Assembly (NCBI GenBank): GCA_903905455.1
Contig: CAIVGN010000157.1
Span: 27,320 to 91,319, forward strand
Length of the DNA stretch: 64,000 bases
DNA from: an uncultured Archangium sp.
Lineage (GTDB): Bacteria; Myxococcota; Myxococcia; Myxococcales; Myxococcaceae
Reading direction: 5' to 3'
Below are positions 56,213-64,000 of this stretch, one piece after another. The first letter of the stretch is position 1; every line of letters begins with the position of its first letter. Position numbers and translations under genes: made by a program. The notes under the pieces were generated by a model. It was not told where the DNA came from, did no database searches, and was given only the letters and a program-made list of their open reading frames with translations.

Positions 56213-57550
56213 ATGTCCCTCGACGCCAAGCAGACAGAGCAGCAGCCGATCGGCAACGTCTCTGAGCTGGTGCAGCTCTTGACCGACGCCGAGCGCCCCA
56301 CGGGCCCGTTGTTGCTGGGTCTCGAGCACGAGCGCCTCATGTTCCCGAAGGCGGGCTTCGAGCCCGTGCCCTACGAGGGCGCCTCTGGCATCGGGAAGCT
56401 GCTCACCGGCTTCGCGAAGTTCGGCTTCACCGAGTACCGGGAGGCCCCGGGCCTTCCGGTGATCGCCATGCAGCGTGGCCCCGAGACGCTCTCGCTCGAG
56501 CCCGGTGGCCAGTTCGAGCTCTCGGGCTCGCCGTTTCACACCGCCCGGCAGGCCCACGACGAGAACCTGAAGCACGTGGTGGAACTCAAGGAGGTCGCCT
56601 CGTCGCTCGGCCTGCGCGCCGTGGGTCTCGGCTACCGCCCGTTCTTCGAGCTGGGCCAGATGCCGTGGATGCCCAAGAGCCGCTACCGCGTGATGCGCGA
56701 GTCGCTCGGGTCGCGGGGCGGCATGGCCCACGACATGATGTTGATGACCGCCACCGGCCAGGTGAGCCTCGACTGGCGTGACGAGGCCGACTGCGTGCGC
56801 AAGGTGACCGCGTCGGTGCGCATCTCGCCGTTGCTGGTGGCCCTCTTCGCCAACAGCCCCATCGCCCAGGGCAAGCCCAGCGGCTTCCTCTCGTTCCGCT
56901 CGCACGTGTGGAACGACGTCGACCCCACGCGCTGCGGCTACCCGCCGGCGATGCTCGACGGCTCGTTCTCGTACCGGGCGTACGTCGAATGGGCGCTGTC
57001 GGCCCCGATGCTCTTCCTGCGCCGCGACGGGCAGTACCTCGCGCCGAACCTGACCTTCCGCGACTTCCTCGCCAGGGGCTACGACGGCCGTCCGGCGACG
57101 CACTCCGACTGGGTGGATCACCTCTCGACGCTCTTCCCCGAGGTGCGGCTCAAGAAGATCGTGGAGATCCGCGCGGCCGACGCCAACGGCGCCGAGATGA
57201 CCGGGGCGCTGACGGCCCTGATGCGCGGGGTGCTCTACGACGCCCAGGCCCTCGACGAGACGACCCGGCTGCTGCCCGTGCTCTCGCCCGAGGCCCACCT
57301 CGCGCTGCACCGCGCGGCCCAGAAGGACGGCCTCGCCGCGAAGGTCGGTTCCGGCACGCTCGCCGACTACGCCGTGGGCCTCATGGAGATCGCCACCGCC
57401 GGCCTCCAGCGCCAGACCGGTGATGACGCGCCCCTGCTCGAGCCGCTGCGGGCCATCGCGGCGTCGCGCCGGTCGCCGGCGCTCGACGTGCTCGAGCACT
57501 TCGCAAAAGAAAAGCGCCCCGAGGTGTTCCTGGGGCGCTTCGAGCTCTGA
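56213..57550 (+). CDS. gshA: Glutamate-cysteine ligase, plant/proteobacterial type
   Basis: This 445-residue protein starts at the ATG at 56213. It catalyses the first step of glutathione synthesis, joining glutamate and cysteine with ATP. The family motifs ISLEP-type SLEPGGQFELSGSPFHT and GYRPFFELGQMPWMPKSRYR are intact, placing it with the class that includes plant enzymes rather than E. coli GshA. The plant-type MMxRTCTVQVNLD region reads MMLMTATGQVSLDW, so the redox-regulatory Cys of plants is absent. The last codons contain an inverted repeat that acts as a terminator for the opposing operon. Confidence 0.92.
   Translation: MSLDAKQTEQQPIGNVSELVQLLTDAERPTGPLLLGLEHERLMFPKAGFEPVPYEGASGIGKLLTGFAKFGFTEYREAPGLPVIAMQRGPETLSLEPGGQFELSGSPFHTARQAHDENLKHVVELKEVASSLGLRAVGLGYRPFFELGQMPWMPKSRYRVMRESLGSRGGMAHDMMLMTATGQVSLDWRDEADCVRKVTASVRISPLLVALFANSPIAQGKPSGFLSFRSHVWNDVDPTRCGYPPAMLDGSFSYRAYVEWALSAPMLFLRRDGQYLAPNLTFRDFLARGYDGRPATHSDWVDHLSTLFPEVRLKKIVEIRAADANGAEMTGALTALMRGVLYDAQALDETTRLLPVLSPEAHLALHRAAQKDGLAAKVGSGTLADYAVGLMEIATAGLQRQTGDDAPLLEPLRAIAASRRSPALDVLEHFAKEKRPEVFLGRFEL
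57504..57540 (-). terminator. Intrinsic terminator for the calpain operon, embedded in gshA
   Basis: On the minus strand AAGCGCCCC, an 11-base loop and GGGGCGCTT form a perfect 9-bp GC-rich stem, followed at once by TTCTTTTGC, a U-rich tract with one C. It lies 22 bases after the stop of the last minus-strand gene (57563). The plus strand has no U-tract after the stem, so it works only leftward; the codons belong to the gshA C-terminus. Confidence 0.8.
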
Positions 57551-57562
57551 GGGGTTCGTCGT

Positions 57563-57928
57563 TCAGCGCTTGGCGGCGAGCGCCTTCTCGATGCGCTCGA
57601 AGCTGTACGAGTCGGGGCCGTAGCGGCCGAGGATCGTCTTCGTCGAGTCGATGAGGAACGGGCCGTGGTTGCCGGCGCGCAGCGCGTAGCCCGCCTCCGG
57701 CTTCTCCACCACCAGCTCGGCGACCTTCTCGCCGTGCAGCACGCGCGTGACCTTGAGCTTCACCGTCTGCGAGGCCGTCTTCTGGCCCGTGCTCGTGGCG
57801 CCCGGCTTGGCCTCGACCTTCGGCGGCTGGGGACCCGTGGCGAGCACCTCCAGCACCTCGGCGTCGACGACCCACGTCGCCTGGGGGATCACGTCTTCAA
57901 TCGGTTCGGGGGGCTTGGCCATGGCCAT
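57563..57928 (-). CDS. Small beta-rich protein downstream of the calpain-type peptidase
   Basis: This 121-residue protein has an ATG at 57928 with AGAGG upstream (a second ATG at 57922). After a Pro-rich start it has the strand pattern ATWVVDAEVLEVLATG, then VKLKVTRVLHGEKVAELVVE, then AGYALRAGNHGPFLIDST, which resembles the NTR/TIMP-like OB fold found in small bacterial proteins. It begins seven bases after the calpain gene and ends before an intrinsic terminator, so the two form a closed two-gene operon. A role as inhibitor or partner of the peptidase is speculative. Confidence 0.6.
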   Translation of the reverse strand: MAMAKPPEPIEDVIPQATWVVDAEVLEVLATGPQPPKVEAKPGATSTGQKTASQTVKLKVTRVLHGEKVAELVVEKPEAGYALRAGNHGPFLIDSTKTILGRYGPDSYSFERIEKALAAKR

Positions 57929-57935
57929 GTTCCTC

Positions 57936-59699
57936 TCAGGTCTGGAAGTACATCGACTGGTAGAGCTTCGTGAAGTCTTCGAGCTTGAGCTTGAAGATGC
58001 CGTCGTTGGCGCCGTTGCCGGCGGGCTCCGACTCACCCCAGGGGTTGCGCAGCACCACGAAGCGATCGGTGCCCGACTTCTCGTAGCCCATGATGGTGTA
58101 GGCGTGGTTCGCGTAGACGCCGGTGTTGGTGTACTTCGCCTCCTGGTCTTCGCCGAAAGTGCCCGCGCCCAGGGGCTTCTTCGCGTCGACCGTCTTGACG
58201 ATCTGCTCCCACGCGCGCTCGCCGTTCGACGCGAGGCTCATCGACGAGGCATCCACGCCCATGCAGTCCTGGAACACGTCGCTGACATGGCCGCCGTTGC
58301 CGATGGTGTTGTAGCTGCCCTTCCACTGCGCGTAGGCCTTCTCCACGAGCGGGAACCAGAGCTCCATCTTCTTGGGGTCGGAGCTGTTCGAGCTGTGGCC
58401 GTAGAGGGCGCCGCCGTAGGAGCGGGCGTAGAGATCGCCGTCGACCTTCACCGGCACCTCCTTGAACTTCCCGGTCGCCCAGTCCTTCTGCTTGAAGGTC
58501 ACGGTGTACGTGCCGTCGCCGTTGTCCTTGATCAGGTTCGCGATGGCGTCGGGGTTGTGCTTGGCGATGGCCGCCATGGCCGCGGGGAAGTAGCAGTTGC
58601 CCAGCTGGCCCTGCTGCACGTCTTCGGGGCGCGCCGCGTCGATGAAGAGCGGGCCGGTGAAGTTGACCGTGCTGAACTTGGGCTTGCCGGCCGCGTCGAG
58701 CTCGTCCTTGTGGAGCGCCGGGTCGGGGATGAGGTCGGTGGTGGACGCCGCGCCGCCGGGCACCGTCACGTTGCCGGTGGCCTGCGCGAAGGTGGTGTTG
58801 TTCACGCCGTCGCTCGCCGCGATGGAGAACGAGTCGCCGGCCTTGCCGTTGAGCGTGAAGCCCGCGGGGAAGCCGCCGGTCTCGGTGATCGTCACCAGGG
58901 CCTTCTCACCGGTGCGGTTGTTGGTGAACTGGAGCTTGGCGCCCGGCTCCGAGACCTGCCGCGAGGCGTTGATGTTGTCGACCGAGACCTTGCCGCCGCC
59001 CACGTCGCTGATGCCGATGCGGAAGAGGGCGACCACGGCGTTGCGCGAGTCCTTCGCCTCGATGCCGCTGGCCTTGACCGTCACCCAATCGGAGGTGGTG
59101 CCGTCGGCGTAGCGCGCGCGCATGCGCACCAGGTCGCCTTCGCGCATCTGCTGCTCACCGGTGAGCTTGGCGAGGCTGAACTGGCCGCTGGCGTCGGCCT
59201 TGCCGACCACCATGGTGTCGTCCATGTGCAGGCGCCCGCCCGGGGCGGTGGTGATGTTGATGGCCTCGATGGTGGCGCCGGCCCTGGTGACGCCCGAGAG
59301 GCCCTGTGCCTGGTTGCCGGTGACCGACAGGCCGGTGGCGGCCGGCGGCGGGGTGGGGGGCGTGGGCGGGGTGGGAGGCGTCGGCGTGCTGGCGCGGCCG
59401 ATGACCTTCTCGAGGAACGAGCGGGCCGTCGCGTCGAGCGGCACCTTGCCCTGGTCGAGGATGGTGGCGATGTCCTTCTTCTCGCCCGCGGTCATGCCCG
59501 CCTGGGCCATGGCGATCTGCTTCTCAGGCGACACGCCGGGCTTCTTGAGCTCGGTCAGGAGCGACGCCGCGTTCCAGCGGCTGCCGTCGCCGACCTGCGC
59601 GAGGATCTCGAGCGCCTGGTCCTTGCCGAGGGGCTGCGCGGTGCGCTCCCAGTTCGAATAGAGCGTGGAGAGCTTACGGTCACCGATGTTGATGGGCAT
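57936..59699 (-). CDS. Calpain-type (C2 family) cysteine peptidase
   Basis: This 587-residue protein has a full calpain triad at the right spacing: C369 in QQGQLGNCYFPAAMAAIA, H532 in YANHAYTIMGY and N552 in LRNPWGESEP. The N-terminus (1-100) is helical, followed by a Pro/Thr stretch (about 105-119) and several beta-sandwich modules up to residue 330. No Sec signal and no EF-hand calcium domain are seen. Bacterial calpain-like proteins are often secreted virulence or predation factors. The catalytic residues are intact, so it is probably active. It is the first gene of a two-gene operon closed by a terminator. Confidence 0.9.
   Translation of the reverse strand: MPINIGDRKLSTLYSNWERTAQPLGKDQALEILAQVGDGSRWNAASLLTELKKPGVSPEKQIAMAQAGMTAGEKKDIATILDQGKVPLDATARSFLEKVIGRASTPTPPTPPTPPTPPPAATGLSVTGNQAQGLSGVTRAGATIEAINITTAPGGRLHMDDTMVVGKADASGQFSLAKLTGEQQMREGDLVRMRARYADGTTSDWVTVKASGIEAKDSRNAVVALFRIGISDVGGGKVSVDNINASRQVSEPGAKLQFTNNRTGEKALVTITETGGFPAGFTLNGKAGDSFSIAASDGVNNTTFAQATGNVTVPGGAASTTDLIPDPALHKDELDAAGKPKFSTVNFTGPLFIDAARPEDVQQGQLGNCYFPAAMAAIAKHNPDAIANLIKDNGDGTYTVTFKQKDWATGKFKEVPVKVDGDLYARSYGGALYGHSSNSSDPKKMELWFPLVEKAYAQWKGSYNTIGNGGHVSDVFQDCMGVDASSMSLASNGERAWEQIVKTVDAKKPLGAGTFGEDQEAKYTNTGVYANHAYTIMGYEKSGTDRFVVLRNPWGESEPAGNGANDGIFKLKLEDFTKLYQSMYFQT
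59343..59387 (-). repeat. Thr-Pro-Pro low-complexity repeat in the calpain gene
   Basis: Codons for TPTPPTPPTPPTPPP form a short direct repeat in the linker between the helical N-terminus and the beta-sandwich modules. It encodes a stiff extended spacer and is a likely site of length variation. Confidence 0.85.
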
Positions 59700-59767
59700 G
59701 GGGTCGGACTCGTCGGGGGGAAGCGAGGGGGACGCGGAGTGTCGGACAACGACGCGGTGACTTGCAA

Positions 59768-61831
59768 CTAGCTGGAACCGAAGAGTTTCTTGAGCCCGGT
59801 GAACAGGCCGCTCTTGCCCGCGCGCGGCGCTTCGTCGGCCGGGAGCGGCGAGTCGAAGAGGAGCTTCGCCTGCACCTCGTCGCTGGCCTCGAGGGTGGTG
59901 AAGTGCACCTCGGCCTGCTTGCCGGTGGGCGTGGTGGCCGAGAGGCTCAGGCGCCCGTCGGCGGTGACCGAGAAGCGCACGTTCATCTCCCCCGCGCGTT
60001 CGGCCTGGATCGAGAGCGCGCCGAGGTACTCGTTCTCGTCGGCCCGCGGCGAGGTGCCCTGCATGACGGCGAACTTCAGCGCCTGGTTGGCCTGCACCGG
60101 CAGCGAGAGCGACTTCTCGGCGGGCAGGCGCGTGTTGCGCTCCAGCACCCGGCGGAAGCCCCCGCCCTTCACCGCGACGCCGATGGGGGACGACAGCACC
60201 TCGGCCAGCGACAGCCCGCGCTTGCCCCGTTCTCTTTGCACCAGCGAGTGACCCATGAGCGCCGCCCCGAGCGCAACCGCGCCCGCCGGGTCGACGTCGG
60301 TGCGGCCCGCGCGCCCGAGAATGGCCTCGAGGTGGCGGCGCACCGCCGGGGCGCGCGACTGTCCGCCGACCAGCAACACCTCGTCGAGGCTCTGCGGCGT
60401 GAGCTTCGCGGCCTCGAGCACCACCTGGGTGACCTGGGCGGTGCGCTCGACGAGATCCTGGGTGGCCGACTCGAGGAACGCGCGCTCCACCTCGACGCGC
60501 AGGTCGACGGGCTGGCCGCGCTCGTCCGTGGTGGCGAAGGGCACGTGCACCGGCGCCAGTTCCTTGTCGGACAGGGCGATCTTGGTGACCTCGGCGGCGT
60601 CGCGTACCCGCTCGATGGTCATGCGCGACGAGAGCAGCTGGGCCTTGGGTCCCTCGTCCATCGTGCCGATCAGCGCGTCGGCGAGGCGGGCGTCGAAGTC
60701 CATGCCGCCCAGGAAGTTGTCGCCGCCGGTGCTGACCGCCTCGAGATCGTCGCCGGTGATCTCGACCACGGAGGCGTCGAAGGTGCCGCCGCCCAGGTCG
60801 TAGACGAGCACGCGCTTGCGCGCGAGGCCCCGGCCGTAGCCGAAGGCGAGCGCCACTGCCGAGGGCTCGTTCAGGATGCGCAGCACGTCGAGGCCCGCCA
60901 GCTGGCCCGAGGCGAGCACCGCGGCGCGCTGGTGATCGGTGTACCAGGCCGGCACGCAGAGCACGGCGCGGGTCAGCTCGCGGCCGAGGAACTCCTGCGC
61001 GGCGTTCTTCAGTTCCTTGAGCAGGTGCGCGGCGAACTCGGCGATCGAAAAGACGCGCCCGGCCAGCTCGATGCCCACGTCCCCCTCGGGGTCGGAGGCG
61101 AAGGTGTAGGGCGAGACCTTCGCCAGCTCGCGCACTTTCTTCGACTGCGCGCGGCGGCCCATGAGGCGCTTGAAGCCGACGACCGCCTGCTCCGGGTGAT
61201 CGACGCGGTGCTTGCGGGCCGCGCTGCCGATGAGCACCCGGTCCTTGCCCAGGTCGTAGGCCACGATGGACGGCAAGGCGAAGGCCCCCCGCTCGGAGGG
61301 GATGGGGATGAGCCGCGGCGTGCCGTCGATCATCACCGCGGCCCGGCAGGTGGTGGTGCCCAGGTCGATGCCGATCACCACGTCGTCGCCCAGGGCGATG
61401 GGGCCCTTCTTCGCGGGCGGGGGCGGCGGGGCCGGGGCCCGCGCGCTGCTCGGCGGGGGCGGCTGGGACGCCGCGCTGGCCGGCGCCTCGGCACTGGCGA
61501 GCCCCTCGCGCCTGGCGACGATGAGGTCGATGAGGCCCTTGGTGCGGGTGTCGATGCGGGTGAAGCGCACCAGCATGCCCGAACGGCCCGCCTGCTCGTC
61601 GACGACCAGCTTCTGCACCTCCCCCTCGCCGCGCATCAGCCGCGTGCCGTCCTGCAGCACCAGCTCGAACGAGAGCTGCGTGCCCTCGGGCTTGCCGTGC
61701 TTGGTCGAGATGAAGATGCCGCCCCGGGTGACGTGGGCGCCGTAGCGGGTGACGAAGTCGTCTTCGGTGGTGAACGGGAGCCTGATCCGCAGGGGGACCT
61801 TTTTCGGCTCGTTCGACGACTCAGACGTCAT
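59768..61831 (-). CDS. PilZ-like domain fused to an Hsp70/DnaK-type protein
   Basis: This 687-residue protein starts with a PilZ-like beta-barrel (about 10-105; VPLRIRLPFTTEDDFVTRYG, then VTRGGIFISTK), a Pro/Ala linker (115-140) and an Hsp70 nucleotide-binding domain from VVIGIDLGTTTCRAAV (phosphate-1 loop 155-160), through ILNEPSAVALAFGYGRG and VYDLGGGTFDASVVEITGDD. The substrate-binding part is shorter than DnaK and lacks a full lid. The N-terminal module resembles the second PilZ type in this window. Myxococcota have many Hsp70 paralogues, some involved in motility; the role here is not known. Confidence 0.88.
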   Translation of the reverse strand: MTSESSNEPKKVPLRIRLPFTTEDDFVTRYGAHVTRGGIFISTKHGKPEGTQLSFELVLQDGTRLMRGEGEVQKLVVDEQAGRSGMLVRFTRIDTRTKGLIDLIVARREGLASAEAPASAASQPPPPSSARAPAPPPPPAKKGPIALGDDVVIGIDLGTTTCRAAVMIDGTPRLIPIPSERGAFALPSIVAYDLGKDRVLIGSAARKHRVDHPEQAVVGFKRLMGRRAQSKKVRELAKVSPYTFASDPEGDVGIELAGRVFSIAEFAAHLLKELKNAAQEFLGRELTRAVLCVPAWYTDHQRAAVLASGQLAGLDVLRILNEPSAVALAFGYGRGLARKRVLVYDLGGGTFDASVVEITGDDLEAVSTGGDNFLGGMDFDARLADALIGTMDEGPKAQLLSSRMTIERVRDAAEVTKIALSDKELAPVHVPFATTDERGQPVDLRVEVERAFLESATQDLVERTAQVTQVVLEAAKLTPQSLDEVLLVGGQSRAPAVRRHLEAILGRAGRTDVDPAGAVALGAALMGHSLVQRERGKRGLSLAEVLSSPIGVAVKGGGFRRVLERNTRLPAEKSLSLPVQANQALKFAVMQGTSPRADENEYLGALSIQAERAGEMNVRFSVTADGRLSLSATTPTGKQAEVHFTTLEASDEVQAKLLFDSPLPADEAPRAGKSGLFTGLKKLFGSS

Positions 61832-62421
61832 TGCAGCGGGAGTTCTACCCTGCTCTCGGGGGCCGTCAGAATGATCTTCAAGCCCTTGCTGATCATTTCC
61901 TTCGGGGCCTCGAAGTACAAGACGACCTCGGCCGTGCCTCCCGGGCGGAACTTTGTGATCAGGGGAGAACCCTTCGCCACGCGCTGGACGTCGCGCGCGA
62001 TGCCCACCGACTGCTCGCCGTTGACCAGCGTGGCGCCGCTCAGGTCGAGCTCGATGGCCCGCGACGTCGTGGCCTCGAGGGTGACCTTGATGAAGCGATC
62101 GGCCGTGGCCAGGGCGACCTTGTCCCCGCCCACGTTCTGCGACTGCTGCACCTCCACGAGGTTCAGGGCGACGGGCCCCAGGTCGGCCGCCACGCCCCGG
62201 GGGATGCCCAGCGTCTCGGGCTTCGAGGGCGCCGCGGCGATGGCCGCCAGCGGGTCCTCCTCGGGCTCCTTGAGCTTCGGAGCGCCGGCCTTCGCCAGCC
62301 GCTCCTGCTCGGCCTTGAGCTTCTGCAGGGTGCGATCGTTGGGATCGAACTCGGGGGGCGCGTCGTCATTCTTCGGGCAGCCGGTCAACAGCAGCCCGAC
62401 CACGAGCGCCCGCAGCCTCAC
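61828..62421 (-). CDS. Lipoprotein, unknown function
   Basis: This 197-residue protein has a GTG start overlapping the alaS stop (GTGA). The signal peptide ends in a lipobox (VVGLLLTGC, Cys at about 15), followed by a charged Pro/Glu-rich linker and a C-terminal beta-sandwich of about 115 residues (VALNLVEVQQSQNV, then AEVVLYFEAPKEMISKGL). The pattern resembles DUF4352-like domains. Its stop overlaps the start of the PilZ-Hsp70 gene by four bases, so alaS, this gene and the Hsp70-like gene form one translational chain. Confidence 0.7.
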   Translation of the reverse strand: MRLRALVVGLLLTGCPKNDDAPPEFDPNDRTLQKLKAEQERLAKAGAPKLKEPEEDPLAAIAAAPSKPETLGIPRGVAADLGPVALNLVEVQQSQNVGGDKVALATADRFIKVTLEATTSRAIELDLSGATLVNGEQSVGIARDVQRVAKGSPLITKFRPGGTAEVVLYFEAPKEMISKGLKIILTAPESRVELPLQ

Positions 62422-64000
62422 GAGCCCTTCACCATGGCCACCAGCTTCTCGAAGGCCTGGGGGATCTTCGTGGGGTCGGTGCCGCCGGCCTGCGCGAAGT
62501 CGGGCTTGCCGCCGCCCTTGCCACCCACCTCGGCGGCCATCACCCGCACCGCGTCGCCGGCCTTGAAGCCCTTGGCCACCACGTCGGGGGTCGCGCCCAC
62601 GAGGATCAACGCCTTGCCGTCAGCGGTCTCGCCGCCGAGGCCCACGATGTAGCCGGGCTTGCCCTTGTAGTTGTCCCACAGCTGGCGGAACACGGTCGCG
62701 TCGGCGGGGTCGATGCGCTGGGTCAGCAGCTTGATGCCGTTGATCTCCTGCACCGTCTCGCTGCCCTTGGCGCTCCCCGAGGCCGCGCGCAGCTGCGCCT
62801 CTTCCAGCTTTCGCTCGAGCTCCTTGATGCGCTTCTGGGCGTTCTCGATGCGCTTGCCGAGGTCGGCCGGCGTCGACTTGAAGAGCTCCGCCGCGTGGGC
62901 CAGGAGCTGCTCCTGCTGGCGCGAGTGCTCGAGGGCCGCCGCGCCGGTCAGGCCGACGATGCGGCGCACGCCGCTGGCGATCGACGACTCCTGCTGCACC
63001 TTGAAGAGCCCGATGTCGCCGGTGCGGACCACGTGGGTGCCGCCGCACAGCTCCGTCGACTCGGGGTGCACCGTCACCACGCGCACGTGCTCGCCGTACT
63101 TCTCTCCGAAGAGGGCCACGGCGCCGGCGGCCTTCGCCTCGGCGATGGCCATCACCTTCGTCACCGAGCCCTGGTTCTCGCGGACCCAGCCGTTGACCAG
63201 GTCCTCGACGCGATCGATCTCCGCCGGGCTCATGGCGTTGTAGTGCGAGAAGTCGAAGCGCAGCATGTCGGGGCTCACCACCGAGCCCTTCTGGTTCACG
63301 TTGTCGCCCAGCACGACCTTGAGCGCCTTGTGCAGCAGGTGCGTGGCCGAGTGGTTCGCGCGGATCTGGTCGCGGCGGGCGACGTCGACGGCGAGCTTCA
63401 CGCCGTCCTTCACCGCCAGCGCGCCCTCGAGCACCTTGCCCTTGTGCACGAAGAGGCTGCCCGCCGGCTTCTGGGTGTCGCTGACCTGCAGCTTGAGGCC
63501 CTGTCCGGTGATCACGCCGGCATCGCCGACCTGGCCGCCAGACTCGCCGTAGAACGGGGTCTGCTCGACGACGACCTCGACCTCGTCACCGGCCTTCGCG
63601 GCGTCGACCTGCTGCCCGCCCTTGAGGATCGCCAGCACCTTCGCCTCGCCGGTGACCGCCTCGTAGCCGAGGAACTTCGTCTCCGGGAGCGCGCCCGCGA
63701 GCTTCATGTAGATGTCGGCGATGCCCTTCTCGGAGGTCAGCGCGCCTTCGCCGCCGCCGACCTTCCGCAGGCGCTCGTACTCGTCCATGTCGACGCTGAA
63801 GCCGTGCTCCTTGGCCATGATCTGCGTGAGATCGACGGGGAAGCCGTGCGTTTGGTGGAGATCCCACGCGACCGCGCCCGAGAGCGTGGTGCCTGACGTC
63901 TCCTTGAGCCGCGCGACCTCCTGCGCGAAGAGGCGCCGGCCGTTCTTCAGCGTGCGGCGGAACGACTCTTCTTCGTGCTTCGCCACCTCGAGCAGGAAGC
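62418..64000 (-). CDS. alaS: Alanyl-tRNA synthetase (5' part beyond window)
   Basis: About 526 C-terminal residues are present; the frame continues past base 64000, so the catalytic domain is missing from the window. Present are the end of the tRNA-recognition domain, the editing domain with HSATHLLHKAL (first zinc His pair) and LCGGTHV (Cys and His of the second pair), and the C-Ala domain ending near FEKLVAMVKGS. The editing domain removes Ser and Gly mischarged on tRNA-Ala. Size fits a normal AlaRS. It is the first gene of an overlapping chain with the lipoprotein and PilZ-Hsp70 genes. Confidence 0.95.
   Translation of the reverse strand, partial: FLLEVAKHEEESFRRTLKNGRRLFAQEVARLKETSGTTLSGAVAWDLHQTHGFPVDLTQIMAKEHGFSVDMDEYERLRKVGGGEGALTSEKGIADIYMKLAGALPETKFLGYEAVTGEAKVLAILKGGQQVDAAKAGDEVEVVVEQTPFYGESGGQVGDAGVITGQGLKLQVSDTQKPAGSLFVHKGKVLEGALAVKDGVKLAVDVARRDQIRANHSATHLLHKALKVVLGDNVNQKGSVVSPDMLRFDFSHYNAMSPAEIDRVEDLVNGWVRENQGSVTKVMAIAEAKAAGAVALFGEKYGEHVRVVTVHPESTELCGGTHVVRTGDIGLFKVQQESSIASGVRRIVGLTGAAALEHSRQQEQLLAHAAELFKSTPADLGKRIENAQKRIKELERKLEEAQLRAASGSAKGSETVQEINGIKLLTQRIDPADATVFRQLWDNYKGKPGYIVGLGGETADGKALILVGATPDVVAKGFKAGDAVRVMAAEVGGKGGGKPDFAQAGGTDPTKIPQAFEKLVAMVKGS

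Noticed and set aside
59768..61831. Naming the PilZ-Hsp70 protein as DnaK or as a known motility Hsp70
   Set aside because: The N-terminal PilZ and shortened substrate domain exclude canonical DnaK, and no sequence comparison is available to equate it with a characterised motility protein.

Overview
The window is a continuous, very GC-rich, tightly packed bacterial chromosome segment. Gene content points to a Myxococcota (deltaproteobacterial, Myxococcales-like) genome: multidomain Hanks-type Ser/Thr kinases, PilZ domains fused to chaperone-like modules, the PrkA/DUF444/SpoVR stress triad, a LolCE/LolD/BamA envelope block, a BatA-type aerotolerance operon and many lipoproteins and outer-membrane proteins. 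The phylum is inferred from content, not from a marker-gene search. No rRNA, tRNA, CRISPR array, insertion sequence or prophage was seen. No gene-free stretch exceeds about 150 bases.

Layout. 1-3.7 kb: partial batA, a BatD-like membrane protein, an unknown protein and a DUF4105 membrane protein. 3.7-5.5 kb: iron-type superoxide dismutase, and prfB with a programmed +1 frameshift. 5.6-9.4 kb: kinase-PilZ-J-like protein, L,D-transpeptidase-fold protein, ECF sigma factor and its small membrane partner. 9.5-16.7 kb: lysS, lolC/E, lolD, bamA on the plus strand. 16.7-24.6 kb: FHA protein, CBM9-like lipoprotein, glycogen phosphorylase, M23 peptidase, and an unknown protein. 23.1-28.1 kb: prkA, DUF444, a tiny zinc-ribbon protein and spoVR in one operon. 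28.2-36.3 kb: peptide-type ABC binding lipoprotein coupled to a cysteine peptidase with tandem repeats, then a giant kinase-STAND ATPase-TPR protein and a glycosyltransferase-like membrane protein.

36.3-40.8 kb is the most unusual part. Two divergent two-gene operons flank ruvX. Each pairs a probable exported protein with an overlapping TPR protein, and each has a sigma-54-type -24/-12 element upstream. The right-hand pair looks like a type III secretion translocator/filament protein plus a SycD/LcrH-like chaperone, with no secretion apparatus nearby.

40.8-52 kb: outer-membrane proteins, an Ste24-type M48 protease, a TPR lipoprotein, a pair of ArsA/Get3-type ATPases, ParA, PhaR, a zinc-ribbon/DUF3426 protein, TatA and a glycerophosphodiesterase. 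52-64 kb: a very long S41 protease, an EI24/CysZ-like protein, glutamate-cysteine ligase, a calpain-type peptidase with a small downstream partner and an intrinsic terminator, a PilZ-Hsp70 fusion, a lipoprotein and partial alaS.

Common themes are envelope biogenesis and proteolysis, stress kinases, and a set of candidate contact-dependent or predatory effectors (two papain-fold peptidases without Sec signals, and the T3SS-like pair). Convergent genes repeatedly abut or overlap with no spacer.
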